NCBI GenBank assembly: GCA_026708265.1 | Contig: JAPOVI010000274.1 | Coordinates: 1 to 40,814 of the forward strand | Direction of reading: 5' to 3' | Length of the DNA stretch: 40,814 nucleotides | Origin: Acidobacteriota bacterium | GTDB taxonomy: Bacteria > Acidobacteriota > Vicinamibacteria > Vicinamibacterales > UBA8438 | Shown: positions 6,242 through 14,067 of the stretch, one piece after another | Layout: every line of letters starts with the position of its first letter | How positions within the stretch are numbered: the stretch's first letter is position 1 | The notes under the pieces: model-generated | What the model saw: the letters and a program-made list of their open reading frames with translations, nothing else | Database searches by the model: none | What the model was told of the DNA's origin: nothing | Made by a program: the position numbers and the translations under genes

Positions 6242-8233
6242 ATGCGGCACGTGGTGACCCGAATTGGCCGGTCCCGCCTTACGGCCAGCGTCCTCGCGCT
6301 GGCGATCGGCGCTGGCGCGGCCACCGGTGCTGGCCCGGCCGCCGCCCAGACCGCGGAGTGGACGGCATACGCGGCCGACCAGGCGGGCACGAAGTACTCG
6401 CCCCTCGACCAGATCAACGCCGAGACGGTCGGCGACGTGGAGATCGCCTGGCGGGTGCCGGTCATCCCGGACGCCATCCGCGACGGGAACACGACGCGCG
6501 GGCCGGTCGCGTCTCAGACCACGCCGCTCATGGTGGACGGGCGGCTCTACCTCAGCACGGGCCTGGGCACGATCGCGGCCCTCGATCCGGGGAGCGGGGA
6601 GGTGCTCTGGAACACCGGGCCGAGCGACGGCGTGCGGGTGCGCCAGACGCGCGGCGTCGCCTACTGGACCGACGGGGAGGCAGCGCGCGTCGTCGCCACG
6701 CTCGGTCCGAAGCTCGTCTCGCTGGACGCCAGGACCGGCGAGCGCGACCCGGACTTCGGCGAGGACGGGGAAGTCGACCTCCGCACCGGACTCCTGCGCC
6801 CCTTCCCGAACTTCTACTGGAACTCGGCGCCGATCATCGTCCGCGGCGTAGTCGTCATCGGCTCGTTCGTCGAGGACATCACCACGAACCAGCGGGTGGC
6901 CAACAAGGAGTCGCCCCGGGGCGACGTGCGGGGCTACGACGTGCGCACGGGCGAGCACCTCTGGACGTTCCACACCATCCCGCTCGAGAACGAGTTCGGC
7001 GTCGAGACGTGGGGCCCCGACCCGGTGGACGACCGCGTGTCGTGGGAGTACAGCGGCAACACGAACATGTGGGCGCACCCCACCGGCGACGAGGAGCTGG
7101 GTCTCGTCTACCTGCCGCTCTCCACGCCGACCAACGACTACTACGGCGGGCACCGGCCCGGCGACAACCTCTTCGCCGAGAGCCTGGTCTGCGTCGACGC
7201 GCGGACCGGCGAGCGGGTCTGGCACTTCCAGGCCATCCACCACGGCGTCTGGGACTACGACTTCGCATCGTCCGCGGTGCTGGCCGACATCACCGTCGAC
7301 GGGCGCGCGATCAAGGCGGTGGCCCAGCCGAGCAAGCAGGCCTTCACCTACGTCTTCGACCGGGCCACGGGCGAGCCGGTGTGGCCGATCGAGGAACGGC
7401 CCGTGCCGCAGTCGGACGTGCCGGGCGAGCAGCTCTCGCCGACCCAGCCCTTCCCCACGAAGCCGCCCCCCTTCGAGCTGCAGGGGGTGCGGGTTGACGA
7501 CCTCATCGACTTCACGCCCGAGCTGCGGCAGGAGGCGATCGAGATCCTCGACCAGTACGTCTGGGGTCCGATGTTCACGGCGCCCATCGTCCTCGACCCG
7601 AGTCCGGGGGCGAAGAAGGGCACGATCTTCAGCCCCGGCACGGCCGGCGGGGCGAGCTGGAGCGGGGCCGGCCTCGATCCCGAGACCGGCATCCTCTACG
7701 TCCCGTCCGCCTATAGCCAGAACGTCGTCGCCCTCACGCCGTCCGAGCACCCGCGGACCGACATGCGCCTTGTCCGCGAGCGGTACACGCCGCTCATCGG
7801 ACCGCGCGGGCTTTCGATGTTCAAGCCGCCCTACGGCCGCCTGACCGCCATCGACCTCAACGCCGGCGACATCGTCTGGCAGGTGGCCAACGGGCCCGGC
7901 CCGCGCGACCACCCGGCGCTGCGCGATCTCGACCTGCCCTGGCTGGGACAGGGCGGCCGGGCCTCGGTGCTGGTCACGAAGTCGCTCGTCTTCCTGGGCG
8001 AGGGGGGCAACGTGGGCGTTGCCTCGCTGCCGCAGTGGTGGAACGGTCCCGGCGGCAAGATGTTCCGCGCCTACGACAAGGCGACCGGCGAGGCGGTCTG
8101 GGAGATCGAGCTGCCGGGCGGCACCACCGGCGCCCCGATGACCTACATGGTGAACGGCCGGCAGTACATCATCGCCACCGTCGGCTGGGACGACATGGCG
8201 AGCGAGCTCGTCGCGCTGGCCTTGCCGGAGTAG
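6242..8233 (+). CDS. Secreted PQQ-dependent dehydrogenase (glucose/alcohol dehydrogenase-like propeller)
   Basis: A 663-residue quinoprotein. A signal peptide (1-36, ending GPAAAQ) leads to an eight-bladed propeller with tryptophan-docking style repeats: WTAYAADQAGTKYSPLDQIN at 40-59, ALDPGSGEVLW, GYDVRTGEHLW, CVDARTGERVWHFQ, AIDLNAGDIVW and AYDKATGEAVWEIELPGG. The block AIHHGVWDYD (about 331-340) corresponds to the catalytic aspartate region of membrane glucose dehydrogenases, but no N-terminal membrane helices and no C-terminal cytochrome domain are present, so it is a soluble periplasmic form that must pass electrons to a separate cytochrome. AGGAGG (6231-6236) is five bases before the ATG. 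TAGACT at 6202-6207 may be a -10 box. The substrate is not predictable (sugar or alcohol). It seems monocistronic and is convergent with the truncated ATPase. Confidence 0.85.
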   Translation: MRHVVTRIGRSRLTASVLALAIGAGAATGAGPAAAQTAEWTAYAADQAGTKYSPLDQINAETVGDVEIAWRVPVIPDAIRDGNTTRGPVASQTTPLMVDGRLYLSTGLGTIAALDPGSGEVLWNTGPSDGVRVRQTRGVAYWTDGEAARVVATLGPKLVSLDARTGERDPDFGEDGEVDLRTGLLRPFPNFYWNSAPIIVRGVVVIGSFVEDITTNQRVANKESPRGDVRGYDVRTGEHLWTFHTIPLENEFGVETWGPDPVDDRVSWEYSGNTNMWAHPTGDEELGLVYLPLSTPTNDYYGGHRPGDNLFAESLVCVDARTGERVWHFQAIHHGVWDYDFASSAVLADITVDGRAIKAVAQPSKQAFTYVFDRATGEPVWPIEERPVPQSDVPGEQLSPTQPFPTKPPPFELQGVRVDDLIDFTPELRQEAIEILDQYVWGPMFTAPIVLDPSPGAKKGTIFSPGTAGGASWSGAGLDPETGILYVPSAYSQNVVALTPSEHPRTDMRLVRERYTPLIGPRGLSMFKPPYGRLTAIDLNAGDIVWQVANGPGPRDHPALRDLDLPWLGQGGRASVLVTKSLVFLGEGGNVGVASLPQWWNGPGGKMFRAYDKATGEAVWEIELPGGTTGAPMTYMVNGRQYIIATVGWDDMASELVALALPE

Positions 8234-8271
8234 GGTAGAGCGGTAGAAGGTAGAGTGAGCAGAGCAGCAGC

Positions 8272-8904
8272 GCGGGATTCCGCCTTGACGTTGAACGCGC
8301 TGCCGCCGGCGACCAGCGCGTTCTCGGCGCGGGAGCGGATGCGGTAGTCGCGCACGTCGCGGACGCCGCACAGGATGACGCTCTGCGGGTAGCCGCGGGG
8401 ACGGTCCGGGTAGCCGGCGCGGAGCTGCCGGAGAACGGACAGGAGGGTGTCGCCGATGAGGGCGTCGATCTCGTCGATCAGCAGCACCAGCGGCCGGGCG
8501 TCGGACTGCGCCCACCGGACCAGGACCTCCTGCAGGGCCTCGTGCGGCCCGACCTCGGCCAACGCCTCCCGCCAGACGCCGCGCAGATAGGATCCGCCGA
8601 GGCCGGTCCGCTCCTGACGCGACAACGCGCCGAGGATGGCCTGCATCGCGGCGCCGACGTCCTCTCGCGCCGACTGACCGGTCTCCACGTTGACGTACAC
8701 GCAGCGGTACTGCCCGCTGCCGTTCAGGTCGTCTCGCAGCGCTCGCAGGATGGTCGTCTTCCCCGTCTGGCGGGGCGCGTGCAGCACGAAGTACTTCTTC
8801 CGCTCGATCAGGTGCAGCAGCTCGTCCCGGTCGAGCCGCGCGAGCGGCGCGATGTGGTAGTGGTCCTCCGGGATGATGGGACCCGCTGTGCTGAACTCGC
8901 GCAT
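8272..8904 (-). pseudogene. Truncated AAA ATPase (N-terminal half only)
   Basis: From ATG 8904 the frame encodes about 210 residues of an AAA ATPase: EDHYHIAPLARLDRDELLHL, Walker A-like HAPRQTGKTT, CVYVNVETGQ, Walker B VLLIDEIDAL, then LRQLRAGYP and VILCGVRDVRDYR, ending GGSAFNVKAES. The family normally continues for another 200-300 residues (lid and C-terminal nuclease-like or winged-helix parts). Here homology stops at about 8272 and the frame runs into the antisense of the PQQ gene until 8143, so the 3' half is deleted. Unlike a classical P-loop, the first glycine is replaced (APRQTGKT), as is usual in this ATPase group. It is probably dead or a dominant fragment, and a third decayed ATPase-related relic in the window. 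Confidence 0.75.
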
Positions 8905-8938
8905 GTCCCGCGTCGTACTCGCGCAACCGTGCGCGCGG

Positions 8939-9442
8939 TCAGGCTCCCGCCCGCCGGTTGTTCCACCAGATCCCGATCAGCGCCGCCAGCGCGCCGACCC
9001 CGATCACGCGCCGCGGCCCTTCCACGAAGACCACCGCGCCGTTGAGGATCATGAACAGGAAGGCGGCGCGGACGGCCGTCGTCACGACGGGCGGGCGCCG
9101 CACGTAGTGGGCGGGCGCGAGCTGCCACCAGAGCCCCTCCGCAACCCAGATCACGGTGAAGGCGTAGTTCACCCAGAGCCCGCCGCCCCAGTTCAGGCCG
9201 AAGTACGCGTCGGTCTGCGCCGCGGTGTAGGCATACGCGGCGGCGTGGCTCCAGTCGTGGTGAACGCCGAAGGCGGCGGCGACGTGCCCGAGGTAGACGA
9301 GCGCCCCGAGCAGCCAGAGCGGGCGCGCCCAGGCTGCGGGCGGCCGAAGCGCTCGTCCGTACTCGCCCGCCGTGTAGAGGACGAGCGCCGTCCAGATGGT
9401 CAGCGCGACGATGGGGGACGTGGACATCGTCGCAGACGGCAC
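8939..9442 (-). CDS. Small integral membrane protein of unknown function
   Basis: 167 residues from GTG 9442 (or 162 from ATG 9427). About five hydrophobic segments are visible: IVALTIWTALVLYTAG, PLWLLGALVYLGHVAAAFGV, YAFTVIWVAEGLWWQL, AVRAAFLFMILNGAVVFV and IGVGALAALIGIWW. A conserved-looking cluster between the second and third segments (HHDWSHAAAYAYT, then DAYFGLNWGGGLWVNY) is rich in His, Trp and Tyr and could bind haem, quinone or metal at the membrane face; this is only a guess. I do not recognise the family. It ends 34 bases before the truncated ATPase start and lies downstream of an ACHEGNY gene, separated by a hairpin. Confidence 0.65.
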   Translation of the reverse strand: MPSATMSTSPIVALTIWTALVLYTAGEYGRALRPPAAWARPLWLLGALVYLGHVAAAFGVHHDWSHAAAYAYTAAQTDAYFGLNWGGGLWVNYAFTVIWVAEGLWWQLAPAHYVRRPPVVTTAVRAAFLFMILNGAVVFVEGPRRVIGVGALAALIGIWWNNRRAGA

Positions 9443-9470
9443 TCAATACCCGCCGCGCCGGTCGGTGGCG

Positions 9471-9499
9471 GCAAGGGGCGCCGAGCTGGGCGCCCTTGC
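9471..9499 (-). terminator. Imperfect hairpin between the ACHEGNY gene and the membrane gene
   Basis: GCAAGGGGCGCC pairs with GGGCGCCCTTGC with a single bulged base and a short loop. It lies 45 bases after the stop of the minus-strand gene ending at 9544. No T tract. Confidence 0.45.
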
Positions 9500-9543
9500 G
9501 TCGACCGACGACTTGCGGGTGAGGTGCCCGTCCAACCCCCCGC

Positions 9544-10497
9544 CTACCGCGCGGCCGCCTTTCGCTCGTCGGCCCGCGCGCCGGCGAGAATGCCCTCCAT
9601 GCCGTAGTTGCCCTCGTGGCAGGCGAACTCGTAGAGGTCGCCGTCCATCGGCTGGAGATCGATGGACGCCGTCCAGGGGCGAGTGTAGGTCTCGGGGTCG
9701 GAAACCGTGTACTCGTAGCGGATGGCGTCGGGGGCGGTGCGGGTGAAGCGCTCCACCAGGTGCATGCCGTCGGCGGTGCCCTGGTAGGCGGCCTTGCCGT
9801 TGAAGTTGGTGGTCTCGACGACGAGGGTGTCGCCCTCCCAGCGGCCGCGCGAGTCGCCCATCCACTGGCGGATGGGGTCGGCGATCCGCGGGCGGCCGTC
9901 GAGGGGGACGATGCGCGCGTCGTGGTTCTGCTCGGTCCAGACGACGACGTAGCCGGGGGCCTGCAGCAGCCGCACGTGGTTGTTGTAGCCGCCGGCCGAC
10001 ATCGGCGGGCCGGCCTTGGTGTGGTGCGTGCAGCGCTCCCCGGGCGTGCGGTCCTCGGGGCCGTGGGCCGGCCGCCGCAGCAGGGCCCGGCGGGCGTCCC
10101 GCCGCGCGCTCCCCGCCGTGGTGAACGGAATCCGGCCGTCCGGCGGATCGACGATGAGGGACGTCCGCCCCGTCGACTCGCCCCGGTCGAACCAGAAGGC
10201 GTTGTAGGCGCCCGGGTCGCCGGGCGGCGGCGGCTGGTCGCCGCGCGTCAGGGCGTCCGCGTTGAGCGCCGTGACCTCCTCCGCGGTCAGGCGGTCCCGT
10301 CCCGCGTACCGCTCGGGCCGCTCCAGCGGCGTGATCGTCGCGAACGACCAGGTGCCCTCGAAGTCCGGGTCGCCCCACGCAGTGCGCGACACCGTCCAGT
10401 CTTCGGCCGCGACCTGCGACTGGCCGGCGGCCCCAGCCGGGACGAACCACGCCGCCGCGATTGCGACGCACCAACCGGCGAGAAAGCGTCGTCCCAT
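9544..10497 (-). CDS. Secreted ACHEGNY family protein of unknown function, copy 1
   Basis: 317 residues with a signal peptide (1-24, ending PAGAAGQS). It has the conserved blocks of a family with three members in this window: PDFEGTWSFATITPLERPE, RTSLIVDPPDGRIPFT, PGERC, GPPM, ARIVPLDGRPRI, GDSRGRWEGDTLVVETTNF, RYEYTVSDPETYTRPW and YEFACHEGNYGMEGIL. Conserved Cys and His in GERC and ACHEGN suggest a metal or disulphide site. No catalytic function is known to me. The protein is predicted to be periplasmic. The start ATG 10497-10495 has GGAGG six bases upstream. It lies downstream of the epoxide hydrolase on the same strand with a 187-base gap that holds no gene; other copies likewise sit next to degradative enzymes. 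Confidence 0.82.
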   Translation of the reverse strand: MGRRFLAGWCVAIAAAWFVPAGAAGQSQVAAEDWTVSRTAWGDPDFEGTWSFATITPLERPERYAGRDRLTAEEVTALNADALTRGDQPPPPGDPGAYNAFWFDRGESTGRTSLIVDPPDGRIPFTTAGSARRDARRALLRRPAHGPEDRTPGERCTHHTKAGPPMSAGGYNNHVRLLQAPGYVVVWTEQNHDARIVPLDGRPRIADPIRQWMGDSRGRWEGDTLVVETTNFNGKAAYQGTADGMHLVERFTRTAPDAIRYEYTVSDPETYTRPWTASIDLQPMDGDLYEFACHEGNYGMEGILAGARADERKAAAR

Positions 10498-10684
10498 CTC
10501 ACACCTCCCGGAAATCGACCTGCGCATCCCATGCAACCTGGTCTTCCGCCGCGATCGAACCGGTCACGTCCGGCTCTCGCCGTTGCTCTCCCTGGGACGC
10601 CGACTCTACGGCTACTCGACCTCGACGTGAACGCCTCGGCCTTCCGGCCACCGCGGAGCGGCGACCCCACACGATCCCGATCCC

Positions 10685-11989
10685 TCAGCGGGCGCCGCCC
10701 CGCAGGTCGCGGAAGAACGCCCGGACGTCGTCGACGAACAACTCCGGCACCTCGCCGGCCGCGAAGTGGCCGCCGCTGGGCATGATGGTGTAGCGGGTGA
10801 GGTTGTAGCCGGCCTCCAGCCAGCGCTGCGGCGTGAAGATGAGCTCCTTGGGGAAGGCCGCGCAGGCCGTCGGCACCTCGACCCGCCGCGGCGCCGTGGG
10901 CGGGCCGTGCCGGCCCTCGTAGTAGTAGCGGGCCGCCGACGTCGCGGTCTGGGTCACCCAGTAGATCGTGATCGTCGTCAGCAGCTCGTCCTTGCTGAAC
11001 CGCGTCTCCGGATGGCCGTCGCAGTCGCACCAGCTCCGGTACTTCTCGACGATCCACGCGGCCAGGCCCACCGGCGAGTCGTTGAGGCCGTAGCCCAGGG
11101 TCTGCGGCTTCGTCCCCTGGATATGGCTGTAGCCGCGCTCCTCGTCGGTCCAGAACGCCTGCCGGTCGCGGAGCAGCGCGAGCTCCTCCTCGGGCACCCC
11201 GGCCGTCGGGTCGTCCGGGTCCGGGGGAGCGCCACCGCACAGGTTGAGGTGCAGCCCCGCCACGTGCTCGGCGTCGTCGAGGGCCAACGAGCGGCTGATG
11301 CCGGCCCCGAGGTCGCCGCCCTGCGCGCCGTAGCGCTCGTAGCCGAGCCGCGCCATCAGCTCGGCGAACATCTCCGCCGTCCGGTCGCGGCCGTAGCCCA
11401 TCGTCGGCGGGCGGTCCGAGAAGCCGTAGCCGGGGATCGACGGGACCACGACGTGGAAGGCGTCGGCGGCCTCGCCCCCGTGGGCGGCGGGGTCGGTCAG
11501 CGGCTCGATCACCTTGGCGAACGCGGCGAACGACCCCGGCCAGCCGTGGGTCAGGATGAGCGGAAAGGCGTCCGGGTCCGCCGAGCGCTGGTGGACGAAG
11601 TGGATGTCGAGCCCGTCGATGTTCGTCGTGTACTGGTCGAACCGGTTGAGCCGGCGCTCCGCGGCGCGCCAGTCGAACTCGTCGCGCCAGTACTCGATCA
11701 ATTCGCGCAGGTAGGCCTGGTTGGTCCCGAGGTCCCAGCCCACGCCCTCCGGCTCGTCCGGCAGCCGGGCGCGCTCGAGCCGCTCCCGGAGGTCGGCCAG
11801 CACGTCGTCGGGCACCGCGATGCTGTAGGGCTCGATCCGGGCGTCGCCGGAGGCTTGGGCCGCGGTGGAAAGCGCCGGCGCGCGCAGCGCCGCGGCAGCG
11901 GCCGACGACGCTTCGGGCGCGGGCGACAGTGCGCCCGACGCGACAGCGAGGGCGACTCCGAGCGACAGGGCCAGGCATGCGCGCATCAT
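10685..11989 (-). CDS. Exported epoxide hydrolase (alpha/beta-hydrolase, EHN type)
   Basis: 434 residues. A signal peptide (1-21) and an alanine-rich spacer precede the epoxide hydrolase N-terminal domain (about 51-160; PYSIAVPDDVLADLRERL and GVGWDLGTNQAYLRELIEYW). The hydrolase core follows with the oxyanion-hole motif HGWPGS (148-153), the nucleophile motif GGDLG (Asp226) and a late histidine in MPSGGHFA (about His408). These give the Asp-His pair that opens epoxides to diols through a covalent ester. The family is usually cytoplasmic at about 380-400 residues; here the extra length is the export signal. Start: ATG 11989, with GAGGGG upstream. Same strand as the ACHEGNY gene after it, and divergent from the PQQ dehydrogenase at 12194. 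The juvenile-hormone or aromatic-epoxide substrate type cannot be told. Confidence 0.9.
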   Translation of the reverse strand: MMRACLALSLGVALAVASGALSPAPEASSAAAAALRAPALSTAAQASGDARIEPYSIAVPDDVLADLRERLERARLPDEPEGVGWDLGTNQAYLRELIEYWRDEFDWRAAERRLNRFDQYTTNIDGLDIHFVHQRSADPDAFPLILTHGWPGSFAAFAKVIEPLTDPAAHGGEAADAFHVVVPSIPGYGFSDRPPTMGYGRDRTAEMFAELMARLGYERYGAQGGDLGAGISRSLALDDAEHVAGLHLNLCGGAPPDPDDPTAGVPEEELALLRDRQAFWTDEERGYSHIQGTKPQTLGYGLNDSPVGLAAWIVEKYRSWCDCDGHPETRFSKDELLTTITIYWVTQTATSAARYYYEGRHGPPTAPRRVEVPTACAAFPKELIFTPQRWLEAGYNLTRYTIMPSGGHFAAGEVPELFVDDVRAFFRDLRGGAR

Positions 11990-12130
11990 GGGTAGCGTTC
12001 CCCTCTTGACGAGTTGTCGGATGTCCGGCGGCGGCGAGCGGCGCGACCAACCGCAGTGTCGTCACGATCCGGATGCCTGTCAAGCCGGCCATGCGCGCTC
12101 GTGGCGCTGGTCGGTCCCGCCGGCACCCCG

Positions 12131-12136
12131 TATGAT
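12131..12136 (+). promoter_or_regulatory. Putative -10 box TATGAT for the PQQ dehydrogenase operon
   Basis: TATGATGGCCGG lies 58 bases before the ATG at 12194, nearly the same as the TATAATGGCCGG at 208. TGGTCG at 12108-12113 is a weak -35 match at 17-base spacing. Confidence 0.4.
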
Positions 12137-12193
12137 GGCCGGCGATGCGGGGGCCGGCCGCGGGCGGCCGCGCCTCCTGCCTGGAGGCTGACG

Positions 12194-13939
12194 ATGAAGC
12201 ACGTAGTAGCACCCGTCCCGTCGCCTCGCCGCGCGCGGTCGCCCTGGTCCTCCCGGCGCCTGCTTCCGGCCGGGCTGCTCGTTGCCGCCCTTGGCCTGGT
12301 GCCGGCCCCGGGGCTGGCCCAGACGGCGGACGAGCTGATCAACGACGCGCAGACCCCCGAGGACGTGCTCGTCCACAGCATGGGCTACGACCGCAAGAGC
12401 TACAGCCCCCTCGACCAGATCGACAGGTCGAACATCCACCGGCTGGTGCCCATCTGGAGCACGAGCCTCATGAACCAGTCGGGCGAGCTGGCCGCGCCGG
12501 CCATCTACGACGGCGTCCTCTACGCCATCAACGGCAGCTGGACCTTCGCCATCGATCTCCGGACGGGCCGCCAGATCTGGCGCACGCCGGTCGTCCTCGA
12601 AGAAGGCTCGCGGCGGCGCAGCAGCTTCAACCGCGGCGGCCCGGTGCTCTACGAGGGGCGCCTCTTCCGGGTCACCGTCGACAACCACGTCCTCGCCCTC
12701 GACATGGAGACCGGCGAGGAGCTGTGGAACCGGAAGTTCGCCGACGCCGCGGAGGGCTACTACGCGACGGGCGCGCCGATGGTGGCCAACGGGGTGCTCA
12801 TCTCGGGGATGTCCGGCGGCGAGTCCACCACCCGCGGTTTCCTCGACGGTTGGGACCCGGCCACCGGCGAGAAGCTGTGGCGGCGCTACACCATACCCGG
12901 CCCCGGGGAGCCCGGCCACGAGACGTGGCCCGCCGACAGCGACGCCTACCTGTACGGCGGAGCGCCGACGTGGCGCACCGGCTCCTACGACCCCGAGCTG
13001 GACCTCGTCTACTGGGGCACGGGCAACGCCGAGCCCTACGATCCCGCGCCGCGCGGCGGGCTCGACAGCCTCTACGCGTCCACGGTGCTCGCCATTCGCC
13101 CACAGACGGGCGAGATCCACTGCTACTACCAGTACACGCCCAACGACGTGTACGACGTGGACGGCATCGACGAGCAGGTGCTCGCGGAGATCGAGGTCGA
13201 CGGCGAGACGCGCAAGGTGATGATCCAGGCCAACAAGAACGGTTTCCTGTACACGGTCGACCGCACCGACTGCTCGCTGATCGCCGCGCACCCCTACGTC
13301 TACGTCAACTGGGCCACGCACATCGACCTGGAGACGGGCCGGCCGGTGCTGACCGATCTCTACCGGGACTTCCTGGCCGGCGAGGAGGTCTACATCTGGC
13401 CGTCGCGCGGCACCAACGCGGTTCCCATCGCCTTCAACCCGGGCACGGGCCTCATCTACTCGACGACGTGGCACGTGCCGCGCATTCAGCGGCTGCTCCC
13501 CGAGCCGCAGGAGTTCGTCCTCGGGGCCAGCTCCACCGGGGTCACCAACCGCTTCCCGCCGGTCGAGCCCGGCGACCTGCTCGGCCATATCGTGGCCATC
13601 GACCCGCTGAGCGGCGCGAAGAAGTGGGAGATCCCCATGCACGACTTCCCGAGCTCGGCCGGCGTGCTGGCGACCGGGGGCGGGCTGCTCTTCAGCGGAA
13701 AGATCACCGGGGAGTTCATCGCGCTCGACGAGGAGACCGGGGAGACCCTCTGGGAGTTCCAGACCGGCTCGAGCGTCAACGCGACTGCGATCACCTACAC
13801 CCTCGACGGCCGCCAGCAGGTGACCGTCGCCTCCGGGCTCGGGGGCGGGCTCGCCAACCGCTACGCGCGGGGCCTGGTCCCGGCCGGGGGCTCCATCTGG
13901 ACGTTCGCGCTCATGCCCGAGCAGGGATCTGCGCCGTAG
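12194..13939 (+). CDS. Exported PQQ-dependent alcohol dehydrogenase with lanthanide-type metal site
   Basis: 581 residues: a signal peptide (to about 43, ending PGLAQT), then the methanol/ethanol dehydrogenase-type propeller. Metal and PQQ residues align as Glu210 (SGGESTTRGF), Asn278 (WGTGNAEPYD) and catalytic Asp321, followed by Asp323 (TPNDVYDVDG). A second Asp two residues after the catalytic one is the mark of XoxF-type, rare-earth-dependent enzymes; calcium MxaF has Ala there. The vicinal cysteine pair that stacks on PQQ in classical enzymes is absent: the matching stretch reads RRRSSFNRGG (140-149). The ATG at 12194 has GGAGG at 12183-12187. No cytochrome partner gene (XoxG/J-like) is nearby. 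Substrate likely an alcohol; which one is unknown. First gene of a plus-strand run ending at 16766. Confidence 0.88.
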   Translation: MKHVVAPVPSPRRARSPWSSRRLLPAGLLVAALGLVPAPGLAQTADELINDAQTPEDVLVHSMGYDRKSYSPLDQIDRSNIHRLVPIWSTSLMNQSGELAAPAIYDGVLYAINGSWTFAIDLRTGRQIWRTPVVLEEGSRRRSSFNRGGPVLYEGRLFRVTVDNHVLALDMETGEELWNRKFADAAEGYYATGAPMVANGVLISGMSGGESTTRGFLDGWDPATGEKLWRRYTIPGPGEPGHETWPADSDAYLYGGAPTWRTGSYDPELDLVYWGTGNAEPYDPAPRGGLDSLYASTVLAIRPQTGEIHCYYQYTPNDVYDVDGIDEQVLAEIEVDGETRKVMIQANKNGFLYTVDRTDCSLIAAHPYVYVNWATHIDLETGRPVLTDLYRDFLAGEEVYIWPSRGTNAVPIAFNPGTGLIYSTTWHVPRIQRLLPEPQEFVLGASSTGVTNRFPPVEPGDLLGHIVAIDPLSGAKKWEIPMHDFPSSAGVLATGGGLLFSGKITGEFIALDEETGETLWEFQTGSSVNATAITYTLDGRQQVTVASGLGGGLANRYARGLVPAGGSIWTFALMPEQGSAP

Positions 13940-14004
13940 CACGGCGCGGACCCTGGCAGGTTGGCTGAGCCGGCACCGGCGACGAGGATGGAAGGGCGAG
14001 GTAG

Positions 14005-14044
14005 TAAGATGGCCCTCGCAACCCGGCCGCGCTCGCGCGGCCGG
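14005..14044 (+). promoter_or_regulatory. Putative -10 box and leader hairpin of the racemase-fold gene
   Basis: TAAGAT at 14005-14010 may be a -10 box. Downstream, CCGGCCGCGC (14023-14032) and GCGCGGCCGG (14035-14044) form a perfect 10-bp inverted repeat about 12 bases after the box, inside the presumed leader. It could be an operator or a terminator for the upstream gene. Confidence 0.4.
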
Positions 14045-14067
14045 CGGCCGGACGGGGGAGGATCGTC

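Noticed and set aside
5856..8926. A very long open frame on the minus strand opposite the first PQQ gene
   Set aside because: It is the antisense of a clear PQQ dehydrogenase. High GC keeps it open; only its last 94 codons (companion protein) are real.
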